Shown here piece by piece: positions 1 through 6,892 of a DNA stretch of 8,550 nt; positions within the stretch are counted from its first letter, which is position 1, and the number at the start of each line of letters is the position of its first letter. Position numbers and translations under genes: made by a program. The notes below the pieces were generated by a model. The model did no database searches and was not told where the DNA came from. It saw nothing but the letters and a program-made list of their open reading frames with translations. This DNA is from JAHJQQ01 sp964458835 (GTDB lineage: Bacteria > Pseudomonadota > Gammaproteobacteria > Thiohalobacterales > Thiohalobacteraceae): assembly GCA_964458835.1 (NCBI GenBank), contig CAYWKV010000136.1, forward strand, positions 1-8,550, given 5' to 3'.

Positions 1-588
1 CCCGCCCCGCTGCGGTCCCCCGCCTGTGCCCCGGGGTGCCCGCGGGCGCGCCCGCGCCCGCCGGCGCCGGCGCCGGCGCGCCACGACATCGTGCTGCACG
101 GGAATGCGCTGCGGCCGCTCTACCTCGTACTCCGCCGCGGCGACCGGTTGCGCTTCCGCAGCGACGACGGTCTCCATCACGAGCTCTTTTCCCATGCGCC
201 CCATCCCCGCCGCGGCGCGCCTTCTCTGGAACTGCGGCTGGGGCCGGCGGCCCGGGAGGCGGGCCTGGCCATGGACGAGGTCGCGGACTGGCACTGGTTC
301 TGCCGCATCCACGCCCGCAGCTACGCGCGGGTGGATGTCGTGGATACGCCGCTGGTGCAGCTGGTGAGCCCGGGCGAGGTGTTCGAATTCGGCGCCCTGC
401 CGCCGGGGAAATGGCGGCTGCGGGTCGCGGCCCCGGGCGCGGACACCCGCTACCTCGAGGTGCAGGCGATGACCGCCCCGCCGGTGCTGGATATCCGCAT
501 CCCGGTCAAGGGCTTCACGCCCGGCACCGGGGCATCGACGCCGCCGCCAGGCGTCGAACAGCTGTATCCGGGCCGGCCCGAGACCTGA
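1..588 (+). CDS. Cupredoxin-like periplasmic protein of the 'methylamine utilization' type, 5' truncated
   Basis: The reading frame is open from the first base, so the N-terminus lies outside the window; 195 residues are visible. Residues 1-27 are a Pro/Ala/Arg-rich linker. Residues 28-115 resemble the cupredoxin-like domain of small secreted proteins annotated as methylamine utilization proteins: RHDIVLHGNALRPLYLVLRR, then a hydrophobic strand and GLHHELFSHAP, then WFCRIHARSYARVDVVDTP, matching the family pattern GCNIHDWMxGYxxVVDTP. Residues 127-158 (FEFGALPPGKWRLRVAAPG) look like the beta-sandwich end of the same family. A His pair (59-60) and Cys101/His104 could be metal ligands, but the Met usually near the Cys-His pair is not seen. 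The C-terminal 35 residues are Pro/Gly-rich tail. The gene ends 4 nt before a membrane c-di-GMP gene, suggesting one operon and possibly a periplasmic ligand-binding partner. The family call rests on remembered motifs; the function is unknown. An internal GTG at 91 is not needed as a start, because the domain begins upstream of it. Confidence 0.62.
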   Translation, partial: PAPLRSPACAPGCPRARPRPPAPAPARHDIVLHGNALRPLYLVLRRGDRLRFRSDDGLHHELFSHAPHPRRGAPSLELRLGPAAREAGLAMDEVADWHWFCRIHARSYARVDVVDTPLVQLVSPGEVFEFGALPPGKWRLRVAAPGADTRYLEVQAMTAPPVLDIRIPVKGFTPGTGASTPPPGVEQLYPGRPET

Positions 589-592
589 CGCC

Positions 593-3355
593 ATGAACAT
601 CGGCCAGAAGAACACGCTGTTCGTCGTCATGCTGGTGATCCTGGTGCTGGCCGGCGTCAGCCTGTCCGGTTACCTGCTGATCCGCAACCATGTCGAGGCC
701 GAGATCGACCGCGACCTGGCGCGCGCGCAGCGCGTGTTCGTCGAGGCGCAAAGACATGCCTTCGACCGGCTGGTGACGGCCGCCCGCGGCGTCAGCCGCG
801 AGCCTGCCCTGCTGGCCGCCACCCTGACCGGCGACGCCGCCACGTTGCGCGGCATGCTGGAGGACATCTATCCGCGCCCGGGCATCGACCTGCTCGCGGT
901 CTTCCTGGGCCATGGCCCGGGCGCGGCGGCGGCCGAGGGCCGCAAGCCGCATTTCGCCTCGCCGCAGGTGCTGGCCTCCGAGCCGCTGCAGCAGCTGGTC
1001 CGGCAGGTCGGCAGCGGCGCCGGCGTCGCCTTCGGCAACGCCATGGTGTTCGACACCTTTCTGCGCCTGACGGCGATCCCGATCGAGAGCCCGCTCGGCG
1101 GCGCCATCGGCGTGCTGGTCGCGGGCGAGGAGATCCAGCAGAGCGCGGTCGACGAGCTGAAGCTGCTGTTGCGCGCCGACGTCGCGCTGTACTCCGGCAA
1201 CCTGGTGCTGGGCGCAACCCTGCCGGTCGGCGCGGAGGGCCTGGCGCAGCTGAGCTACGTGGACGAGCGCCGCGCGCCCTTGCGCTTCGACACCGGGGGC
1301 GCGAGCTACATCGGGCATGTCTATCCGGTGCTCGCCGCGGACGGCCAGGCCACGGTCGCGCGCGTACTGCTGGCGCACTCCGCTGACAACTATTGGGCGC
1401 CCTACCGGGAGCTGGGCAAGAGCGGCGTCGTCATCGCCGTGCTCATTCTCCTGATCGCGGCGCTGGTCGGCATCAGCGTCAGCCGCGCCACGCTCACCCG
1501 CCCGATCATGGCGCTGGCCGAGGCGACGCGTCATATCGCCGCCGGCGATCTCACCCATCAGGTACGGGTGCGGCGCCGCGACGAGCTCGGGCAGCTGGCG
1601 ACCTCCTTCAATCACATGCTCGCCGATCTGAGCACCTCGCAGGCGGAGCTGGAGCGCAACCGCAGGCGCTTCCACGATTTCGCCGAGAGCTCCTCCGACT
1701 GGCTGTGGGAAACCGGCCATGGCGGGCGCTTCGTCTACGTCTCGTCGGGTGTCACCGAAACCCTCGGCATGGCGCCGGAGAGCTTCCTGGACCGCACCCT
1801 GGCCGAGGTGTTTCCGCGCGACGACCTCGCCGAGCTCATGGGACGCCTGGCACCCGCCGAGGACCGGCTCTGCTATCCCTTCAAGGAACTCGAGTGCGCC
1901 GTCACCCTGCCCGACGGCGCGCGCCGGCATCTGCGCCTCAACGGCATGCCCGTGCTGAGCGACGGAGTTCTGCACGGCTACCGTGGCACCACCCGCGACG
2001 TGTCCAAGGCCAAGCAGGACGAAGAGCGCCTCACGGTGCTCTCCAATCAGGACCAGCTGACGGGCCTGGCCAACCGCCGCCGCTTCCTGATCGATCTCGC
2101 CCACGAGATCCGCCGTGCGCAGTCGCGCAACCGCGCGGGCATCCTGATGCTGATCGATCTGGACCACCTCAAGCTGGTCAACGACACCGCCGGCCATTCC
2201 GTCGGCGACGAGCTGATCGTGCAGATCGCGGGCGTCCTCGGCCGCCTGTGCCGCAACGAGGACCTGCTGGCGCGCCTGAGCGGCGACGAGTTCGCCATGG
2301 CCTTTCCCGATATGGACGCGCAGCAGGGACAGGCCAAGGCGCGCGCGGTGCTGGATGCGATCGCCGAGCACCGGCCGCTGCACAAGGGCCGCGCGCTCCG
2401 GGTATCGGCGAGCATCGGCGTGGTGTCCTTCCCGGCGTCGGGCGGCGATGCCGTGGAACTGCTGGCCAAGGCCGACACGGCCATGTATGCCGCCAAGGAT
2501 GCCGGCCGCAACCGCGCCAAGTTCTACGTCGAGGGCGACATGGCGCGCGAGCGCATGGGCACGCAGCTGGCGTGGAAGACGCGCCTCGTCGAGGCGCTGG
2601 AGAACGATCTGTTCGAGCTCGCCTTCCAGCCGATTGCCGCGCTCGTCGACGGCGCGGTGCATCATTTCGAGACGCTGGTGCGCATGCGCGACCGGGATGG
2701 CGGCAGCCTCATGCCGGGCAATTTCATTCCGACGGCCGAGCAGTTCGGGCTCATCGGCCAGGTCGATCGCGTGATCGTGGCCAAGGCCCTGCGCTACCTG
2801 GCCGGGCTGCCGCCGGAGTTCGCCTCCGTCGGCATCTCCATCAACCTGTCCGGCATGTCCGTCGGCGACGACGACGTGCTCACGCTGATCGAAGGCGAGC
2901 TGCGGGAGACCGGCATCGATCCGCGGCGCGTGACCTTCGAGGTGACCGAGACCGCCGCCTGCGCGCACATGGCCAAGGCCGCGGAGTTCATCGCGCGCAT
3001 CCGCCAGCTCGGCTGCCGCATCTCGCTGGACGACTTCGGCGTGGGCTTTTCGTCGTTCTCCTATCTGAAGAACCTGCACGTCGACACGCTGAAGATCGAC
3101 GGCAGCTTCATCCGCGACATCAACCACAGCCGCGACGATCAGCTGTTCGTGAAGGCGCTGGTGGACGTCGCCCGCGGCATGGGGATACGCACCATCGCCG
3201 AATTCGTCGAGACCGCCGAATGTGTGGAGCTGCTGCGGCGCCTGGGTGTGGATTACGTGCAGGGCTATTTCGTGGGCCGCCCGGCCAGCGCCATCACGCG
3301 GCTGAAACTGGTGCCGCCGGAGGCGGGCGGACAGGACCGTGCCGCGGCGAACTAG
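593..3355 (+). CDS. Membrane-bound sensor GGDEF-EAL protein (c-di-GMP synthase/phosphodiesterase) with HAMP and PAS domains
   Basis: A 920-residue inner-membrane c-di-GMP turnover protein. TM1 is at about residues 9-30 and a periplasmic sensor region, probably double-Cache-like, at about 31-275. TM2 is at about 278-297, HAMP at about 298-350 (TRPIMALAEATRHIAAGDLT) and PAS at about 358-475 (FAESSSDWLWE). The GGDEF domain spans about 480-645 and has IDLDHLK (521-527), ND (530-531) and an active-site SGDEF (563-567). An RxxD inhibitory site, R554 to D557, lies exactly five residues before SGDEF. The EAL domain spans about 660-905; its signature reads ETL (693-695). The residues used by active EAL phosphodiesterases are all present: E693, N751, E783, D813/D814, K834, E870, Q890, plus loop-6 E786. 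Both activities are therefore plausible. The ATG lies 4 nt after the upstream stop with only a weak GAGA at 580-583, so translational coupling is likely. The TAG stop is 10 nt from the convergent argH stop. Confidence 0.93.
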   Translation: MNIGQKNTLFVVMLVILVLAGVSLSGYLLIRNHVEAEIDRDLARAQRVFVEAQRHAFDRLVTAARGVSREPALLAATLTGDAATLRGMLEDIYPRPGIDLLAVFLGHGPGAAAAEGRKPHFASPQVLASEPLQQLVRQVGSGAGVAFGNAMVFDTFLRLTAIPIESPLGGAIGVLVAGEEIQQSAVDELKLLLRADVALYSGNLVLGATLPVGAEGLAQLSYVDERRAPLRFDTGGASYIGHVYPVLAADGQATVARVLLAHSADNYWAPYRELGKSGVVIAVLILLIAALVGISVSRATLTRPIMALAEATRHIAAGDLTHQVRVRRRDELGQLATSFNHMLADLSTSQAELERNRRRFHDFAESSSDWLWETGHGGRFVYVSSGVTETLGMAPESFLDRTLAEVFPRDDLAELMGRLAPAEDRLCYPFKELECAVTLPDGARRHLRLNGMPVLSDGVLHGYRGTTRDVSKAKQDEERLTVLSNQDQLTGLANRRRFLIDLAHEIRRAQSRNRAGILMLIDLDHLKLVNDTAGHSVGDELIVQIAGVLGRLCRNEDLLARLSGDEFAMAFPDMDAQQGQAKARAVLDAIAEHRPLHKGRALRVSASIGVVSFPASGGDAVELLAKADTAMYAAKDAGRNRAKFYVEGDMARERMGTQLAWKTRLVEALENDLFELAFQPIAALVDGAVHHFETLVRMRDRDGGSLMPGNFIPTAEQFGLIGQVDRVIVAKALRYLAGLPPEFASVGISINLSGMSVGDDDVLTLIEGELRETGIDPRRVTFEVTETAACAHMAKAAEFIARIRQLGCRISLDDFGVGFSSFSYLKNLHVDTLKIDGSFIRDINHSRDDQLFVKALVDVARGMGIRTIAEFVETAECVELLRRLGVDYVQGYFVGRPASAITRLKLVPPEAGGQDRAAAN

Positions 3356-3365
3356 CGCGCGGGGC

Positions 3366-4772
3366 CTAGTCCGCCAGCCGCGCCCGGGCCCGCGTGACCG
3401 CCGCGCGCACCTGCGCCGGTGCGGTGCCGCCGAGGTGGTCGCGCGCGGCCACGGAGCCTTCCGGCGTCAGTACCGCGAACACGTCGGAGGCGATGGCGGG
3501 CGAAAACTGCTGCAACTCCTCGATCGGGAGTTCGGACAGATCGCGGCCCAGCGCGATGCCGCGCCTGACCGCCTTGCCGACGATCTCATGGGCGTCGCGG
3601 AAGGCCACGCCCTTGCGCACCAGATAGTCGGCGAGGTCGGTGGCGGTGGAGAAGCCGGCCAGCGCGGCCTCGCGCATGCGCTCACGGCGCGGCTGGACGG
3701 CGGGCATCATGTCGGCGAATACGCGCAGGCTGCCCTTGACGGTATCGATGGCGTCGAACAGCGGTTCCTTGTCTTCCTGGTTGTCCTTGTTGTAGGCGAG
3801 CGGCTGGCCCTTCATCAGGGTCAGCAGGGCCACGAGATGGCCGTTGACGCGGCCGGTCTTGCCGCGCACCAGCTCGGGCACGTCGGGATTTTTCTTCTGC
3901 GGCATGATCGACGAGCCGGTGCAGAAGCGGTCGGGCAGGTCGACGAAGCCGAACTGCGCCGAGGTCCACAGGATCAGTTCTTCGGAGAAGCGCGACAGGT
4001 GCGTCATCAGAATCGCGGCGAAGGCGCAGAACTCGATGGCGAAGTCGCGATCGCTGACCGCGTCCAGCGAATTCTCGGCGGGTGCGTCGAAGCCCAGCAG
4101 CTCGGCGGTGTAGGCGCGGTCGATGGGATAGGTGGTGCCGGCCAGCGCCGCGGCGCCCAGCGGCATGACGTTCATGCGCCTGCGCAGATCGCGCAGCCGG
4201 CCGCGGTCGCGCTCCAGGTTCTCGAACCAGGCCAGCATGTGGTGGCCGAAGGTCACCGGCATGGCGACCTGCAGGTGGGTGAAGCCGGGCATGATGCTGT
4301 CGGCCTCGCGCTCGGCCAGATCCAGCAGGCCGGCCTGCAGGCGGCGCAGCTCGGCCGCGATCAGGTCGATCTCGTCGCGCAGGTAGAGACGGATGTCGGT
4401 GGCGACCTGGTCGTTGCGCGAGCGGCCCGTGTGCAGTTTCTTGCCGGCCAGGCCGATACGCTCGGTCAGGCGCGCCTCGATGTTCATGTGCACGTCCTCC
4501 AGGGCGACCGACCACTCGAATTCGCCGCGCTCGATCTCGCCGCGGATCGCAATCAGGCCCTCGACGATGGCGGTGCACTCGTCGGCGCTCAGCACGCCCA
4601 CCTTGGTCAGCATGCGTGCGTGGGCGATGGAGCCGGCGATGTCATAGGCGTAGAGGCGCCGGTCGAAGCCCACCGAGGCGGTGAAGGCCTGGACGAAGGC
4701 GTCCGTGGATTCGCTGAAGCGGCCGCCCCAGAGCGTGCTGCCCGTGGGGGTGGCGGTTTTGTCGCTGGACAT
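3366..4772 (-). CDS. argH: Argininosuccinate lyase
   Basis: Cytoplasmic enzyme, a homotetramer in this family, that splits argininosuccinate into arginine and fumarate in the last step of arginine biosynthesis. The product is 468 residues, close to the usual 455-470. Visible motifs: LWGGRFSE near the N-terminus (14-21); HTGRSRNDQVATDIRLYLRD (114-133), which binds substrate; GFTHLQVAMPVTFGHH (163-178), carrying the conserved His166; and the fumarate-lyase superfamily signature GSSIMPQKKNP (286-296), which contains the catalytic-loop serines. No key residue is missing. The open frame continues upstream to an ATG at 4904, but MSSDKTATPTGSTLWGGRF from 4772 is preferred: a GGAA (plus-strand 4779-4782) sits 6 nt before this ATG, and the family starts close to the GGRF motif. 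The gene is divergent from algZ, the order seen in Pseudomonas, and convergent with the c-di-GMP gene. Confidence 0.97.
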   Translation of the reverse strand: MSSDKTATPTGSTLWGGRFSESTDAFVQAFTASVGFDRRLYAYDIAGSIAHARMLTKVGVLSADECTAIVEGLIAIRGEIERGEFEWSVALEDVHMNIEARLTERIGLAGKKLHTGRSRNDQVATDIRLYLRDEIDLIAAELRRLQAGLLDLAEREADSIMPGFTHLQVAMPVTFGHHMLAWFENLERDRGRLRDLRRRMNVMPLGAAALAGTTYPIDRAYTAELLGFDAPAENSLDAVSDRDFAIEFCAFAAILMTHLSRFSEELILWTSAQFGFVDLPDRFCTGSSIMPQKKNPDVPELVRGKTGRVNGHLVALLTLMKGQPLAYNKDNQEDKEPLFDAIDTVKGSLRVFADMMPAVQPRRERMREAALAGFSTATDLADYLVRKGVAFRDAHEIVGKAVRRGIALGRDLSELPIEELQQFSPAIASDVFAVLTPEGSVAARDHLGGTAPAQVRAAVTRARARLAD

Positions 4773-4778
4773 GATCGA

Positions 4779-4782
4779 TTCC
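4779..4782 (-). promoter_or_regulatory. Ribosome binding site of argH
   Basis: On the minus strand this reads GGAA within ACGGAATCGATC, ending 6 nt before the ATG at 4772. It supports that start over the ATG 132 nt further upstream. Confidence 0.55.
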
Positions 4783-4808
4783 GTATGGACGACGGTGCAA
4801 GGCAGCAG

Positions 4809-4816
4809 AGTATAAC
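4809..4816. promoter_or_regulatory. Candidate overlapping divergent -10 elements of argH and algZ
   Basis: The 77-nt space between the argH and algZ starts contains AGTATAAC. Read on the minus strand, TATACT (4814-4809) is a good sigma-70 -10 match, placing a start near 4802 and a leader of about 30 nt before argH. Read on the plus strand, TATAAC (4811-4816) also fits a -10, with a start near 4823 and a leader of about 26 nt before algZ. No convincing -35 hexamer is seen at 16-18 nt in either direction. It stands out because the flanks are GC-rich, but this is only a candidate. Confidence 0.35.
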
Positions 4817-4849
4817 CAAACCACGGCCGGATCCGGCAGTGGCGCGAGG

Positions 4850-5962
4850 ATGCAGCAGGCAGTGTCGAAACCGAACCGCATGACTGGACAGGGCGCCCGC
4901 TCACCGTTGGCGCCGACCCTGGGCGAGACCTTCTTCCTGCCCAGTTTCTGCGGCATCCGCATGGTGTTCGCCGTGGTCGTGGTGGCGCAGCTGCTGGCCT
5001 TCATCCTGGTGCTGGCCTCGCCCTGGCAGGGGGACAAGTGGAGCGAGCTCGGGCTGGTGTCGCTGTTCGTGCAGTGGGTGGCCCTGGCGAGCGCCGCGGT
5101 GCTGTGCGTGCTGCGCCCCTGGCTGGCGGGTCTCAGCGCCCCGGCCGCCGCGCTGGTCAGCTATCTGTCGCTGCTGCTGGTGACCGTGCTGCTCAGTATG
5201 GCGGCGGTACAGCTCACCGGCCCGGCGGACGGCGGAGCGGGTGGCGTGGACAACGCCGATTTCGTGCTGCGCAACCTCGCCATCGGCGCGGTGCTGAGCG
5301 GCATGGTGCTGCGCTATTTCTATGTCCGCCACCAGTGGGCGCAGCAGGTCGAGGCGGAGGCGCAGGCGCGCATCCAGGCGCTGCAGGCACGCATCCACCC
5401 GCACTTCCTGTTCAACAGCCTGAACACCATCGCTGCGCTCACCGTGAGCAATCCGGCGCTCGCCGAAGAGGTCGTGCAGGATCTGGCGGAGCTGTTCCGG
5501 GTCACCATGCGCGACATGCGTGAGCGCGTGACCCTGCAGCAGGAGCTGGACTTCACGCGCAGTTACCTGCGCATCGAGGCGCAGCGTCTGGGCGGGCGCC
5601 TGCTGGTGGACTGGACGCTCAAGAACCTGCCCCTGCAGGCGCACGTCCCTGCGCTGATCCTCCAGCCGCTGGTGGAAAACGCGGTCTATCACGGCATCGA
5701 GCCGTCCGCCGGCGGCGGGCGGGTGCACATCCTCGGCACCTACAACCGGGGCGTGCTGCGCCTGGAGGTGCGCAACCCCCTGCCCGCGCAGCCGGTGCGG
5801 CGGCGTAGCGGTGGCGGCAACCGCATGGCGCTCGACAACATCCGCGAGCGGCTGCAACTCGCCTTCGGTCCCGAGGCGCGCCTGGAGATGGACCAGCGCG
5901 AGGGGTTGTATCGCGTGCGGGTCCTGTTTCCGCTGCCCGATGCGGGCGAGGCGGTGGCATGA
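4850..5962 (+). CDS. algZ: AlgZ/FimS-like membrane sensor histidine kinase (LytS/YehU family)
   Basis: A 370-residue inner-membrane sensor, presumed to control the AlgR-like regulator encoded next to it. Four TM segments are visible at about 36-56, 66-88, 98-121 and 138-157. After them comes a short coiled linker rich in Ala/Gln/Glu, then the His-kinase motif RIHPHFLFNSLNTIAAL with the conserved His185. The ATPase domain has the N-box QPLVENAVYHGIEP (Asn277) and the late motif GNRMALDNIRERL (323-335). The usual DxGxG box is replaced by VRNPLPAQP (307-315). This degenerate ATP lid recalls Pseudomonas FimS/AlgZ, described as an atypical kinase. FFLPSFCGIRMVF before TM1 also recalls AlgZ. The start is uncertain: GAGG lies directly against the ATG at 4850, so the GTG at 4862 or the ATG at 4880 are alternatives. 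The stop overlaps the algR start as ATGA, indicating coupled translation. Confidence 0.9.
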   Translation: MQQAVSKPNRMTGQGARSPLAPTLGETFFLPSFCGIRMVFAVVVVAQLLAFILVLASPWQGDKWSELGLVSLFVQWVALASAAVLCVLRPWLAGLSAPAAALVSYLSLLLVTVLLSMAAVQLTGPADGGAGGVDNADFVLRNLAIGAVLSGMVLRYFYVRHQWAQQVEAEAQARIQALQARIHPHFLFNSLNTIAALTVSNPALAEEVVQDLAELFRVTMRDMRERVTLQQELDFTRSYLRIEAQRLGGRLLVDWTLKNLPLQAHVPALILQPLVENAVYHGIEPSAGGGRVHILGTYNRGVLRLEVRNPLPAQPVRRRSGGGNRMALDNIRERLQLAFGPEARLEMDQREGLYRVRVLFPLPDAGEAVA

Positions 5963-6684
5963 GGGTGCTGCTGGTCGACGACGAGCCGCTGGCCCGCGAG
6001 CGCCTGCGGCGCCTGCTCGCGGACCTGCCGCAGTGCGAATTGTGCGGGGAGGCCGGTGACGGCCGCGCCGCCCTGGAGCTGTGCGACCGCCTGGCGCCGG
6101 ACGTGGTGCTCATGGACATCCGCATGCCCGGCATGGACGGGCTGGAGGCGGCGCGCCACCTCGCGGGCCTGCCCGACCCGCCGGCGGTGATCTTCACCAC
6201 GGCCTTCGGCGATCACGCGCTGGAGGCCTTCGAGGCCTGCGCGGCGGACTATCTGCTCAAGCCCATCCGCGGCGAGCGCCTGGCCGCCGCGCTGGGCAAT
6301 GCGCGCCGCCTGACCCGCGCGCAGGCCGCGCAGCTGGACGTCGACGCGGGCGGGGTGCGCAATCATATCTGCGTGCGCGTACGCGGCAATCTGCAGCTCA
6401 TCCCGGTCACCGATATCCGCTATTTCCGCGCCGACAACAAGTACGTGGCCGTGCGCACCGGCGAAGGCGAGTACCTGATCGAGGAATCCCTGAAGACGCT
6501 GGAGGACGAATTCGGAGGTCGCTTCCTGCGCATCCACCGCAACGCCCTGGTCGCGGTGGATTTCATCACCGGCCTGGAAAAGACGGCCGAGGGCCAGTGC
6601 GCCGTCGCCCTGGCCGGCATCGACGAGCGCCTCGAGGTCAGCCGCCGCCACCAGCCGGACGTGCGCGCGCGGCTCACGGCGTGA
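5959..6684 (+). CDS. algR: AlgR-like LytTR response regulator
   Basis: A 241-residue cytoplasmic DNA-binding regulator. The receiver domain, about residues 1-115, has the acidic pair Asp7/Asp8 (LLVDDEPLARERL), the predicted phosphoacceptor Asp53 in LMDIRMPGMDG, Thr80/81 (IFTTAF) and Lys101 (YLLKPI). The LytTR DNA-binding domain, about 136-238, contains IPVTDIRYFRADNKYVAVRT, LIEESLKTLEDEFGGRFLRIHRN in overlapping form, and LEVSRRHQPDVRARL. This is the closest regulator type to AlgR, which in Pseudomonas controls alginate, type IV pili and cyanide genes. Its partner is the kinase encoded just upstream, with a 4-nt overlap. The Asp and the switch residues are intact, so phosphorylation control is expected. 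Whether this organism makes alginate cannot be seen here; pili or exopolysaccharide control is an inference from the family. Confidence 0.93.
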   Translation: MRVLLVDDEPLARERLRRLLADLPQCELCGEAGDGRAALELCDRLAPDVVLMDIRMPGMDGLEAARHLAGLPDPPAVIFTTAFGDHALEAFEACAADYLLKPIRGERLAAALGNARRLTRAQAAQLDVDAGGVRNHICVRVRGNLQLIPVTDIRYFRADNKYVAVRTGEGEYLIEESLKTLEDEFGGRFLRIHRNALVAVDFITGLEKTAEGQCAVALAGIDERLEVSRRHQPDVRARLTA

Positions 6685-6731
6685 GGGCGGGCGGTCGAAC
6701 CCAAAATCAAAACAAGGTCACGGAAAACACG

Positions 6732-6873
6732 GACGAAAACCGCGATGGATGGCCACAAAACTTACAAAATCCGCGAAAAAGATCGGGGCCGAATACCTTA
6801 CGGGCACCGGTTCGTGGGCATATTTTGACGACAACCGCCCGAAACCATGGGTTTCGTGGCCATCGCGGTCGTC
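6732..6873. repeat. Long imperfect inverted repeat
   Basis: The left arm, 6732-6761, begins GACGAAAACCGCGATGGATG and ends GGCCACAAAAC. The right arm, 6851-6873, is GTTTCGTGGCCATCG followed by CGGTCGTC. The reverse complement of the right arm aligns to the left arm with one mismatch and two gaps (AAA and ATGG extra in the left arm). The arms are separated by 89 nt. A transcript from either strand could fold here, or this may be a remnant of a small palindromic mobile repeat. Confidence 0.6.
6840..6856. terminator. Small hairpin, possible weak terminator for the convergent genes
   Basis: CGAAACC (6840-6846) pairs perfectly with GGTTTCG (6850-6856) around the loop ATG. It lies 37 nt past the stop of the minus-strand thioredoxin gene and 156 nt past the algR stop. 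It is not GC-rich and has no following T-run, so termination is only a guess. Confidence 0.2.
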
Positions 6874-6892
6874 GCCGCGGCGGTCCCGGCGC

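Larger units (their letters stand above)
6685..6892. repeat. A-rich intergenic spacer with degenerate CACGGAAAA/CCACAAAA-type repeats
   Basis: This 208-nt gap between the convergent algR and thioredoxin genes has no credible gene. Its left half differs sharply from the GC-rich surroundings. It carries repeated short units: CACGGAAAA at 6719, CACGGACGAAAA at 6728, CCACAAAA at 6753, TTACAAAA at 6762 and CGCGAAAAA at 6772. From memory, similar CACGGAAnACACGG strings recur between genes in many proteobacteria, so this may be a copy of a dispersed intergenic repeat; copy number cannot be judged from one window. No classical GC-stem plus T-run terminator is present for either gene. Confidence 0.5.

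Noticed and set aside
45..80. CCGGCG/CCCGCG hexamer-like repeats at the window start
   Set aside because: They encode a Pro/Ala/Arg linker in a very GC-rich gene, so low complexity is expected and no separate element is needed.
515..3127. 870-residue open frame on the minus strand opposite the c-di-GMP gene
   Set aside because: It is a shadow of the strong GC codon bias: rich in His, Gln, Ala, Arg and Asp, with no recognisable domain, and fully antisense to a gene with clear motifs.
1393..3369. 658-residue plus-strand frame inside the c-di-GMP gene
   Set aside because: An Arg/Ala/Gly/Pro-rich out-of-frame translation with no domain; the overlapping frame has HAMP, PAS, GGDEF and EAL.
3339..4883. 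514-residue plus-strand frame opposite argH
   Set aside because: A composition-driven antisense shadow; argH is certain from its motifs.
4773..4904. N-terminal extension of argH to the ATG at 4904
   Set aside because: It would overlap the algZ coding start and lengthen the protein beyond the family; a good ribosome site precedes the ATG at 4772.
4901..5857. Long minus-strand frames opposite algZ and algR (to about 6651)
   Set aside because: Gln/His/Arg-rich antisense products with no motifs, lying opposite well-supported genes.
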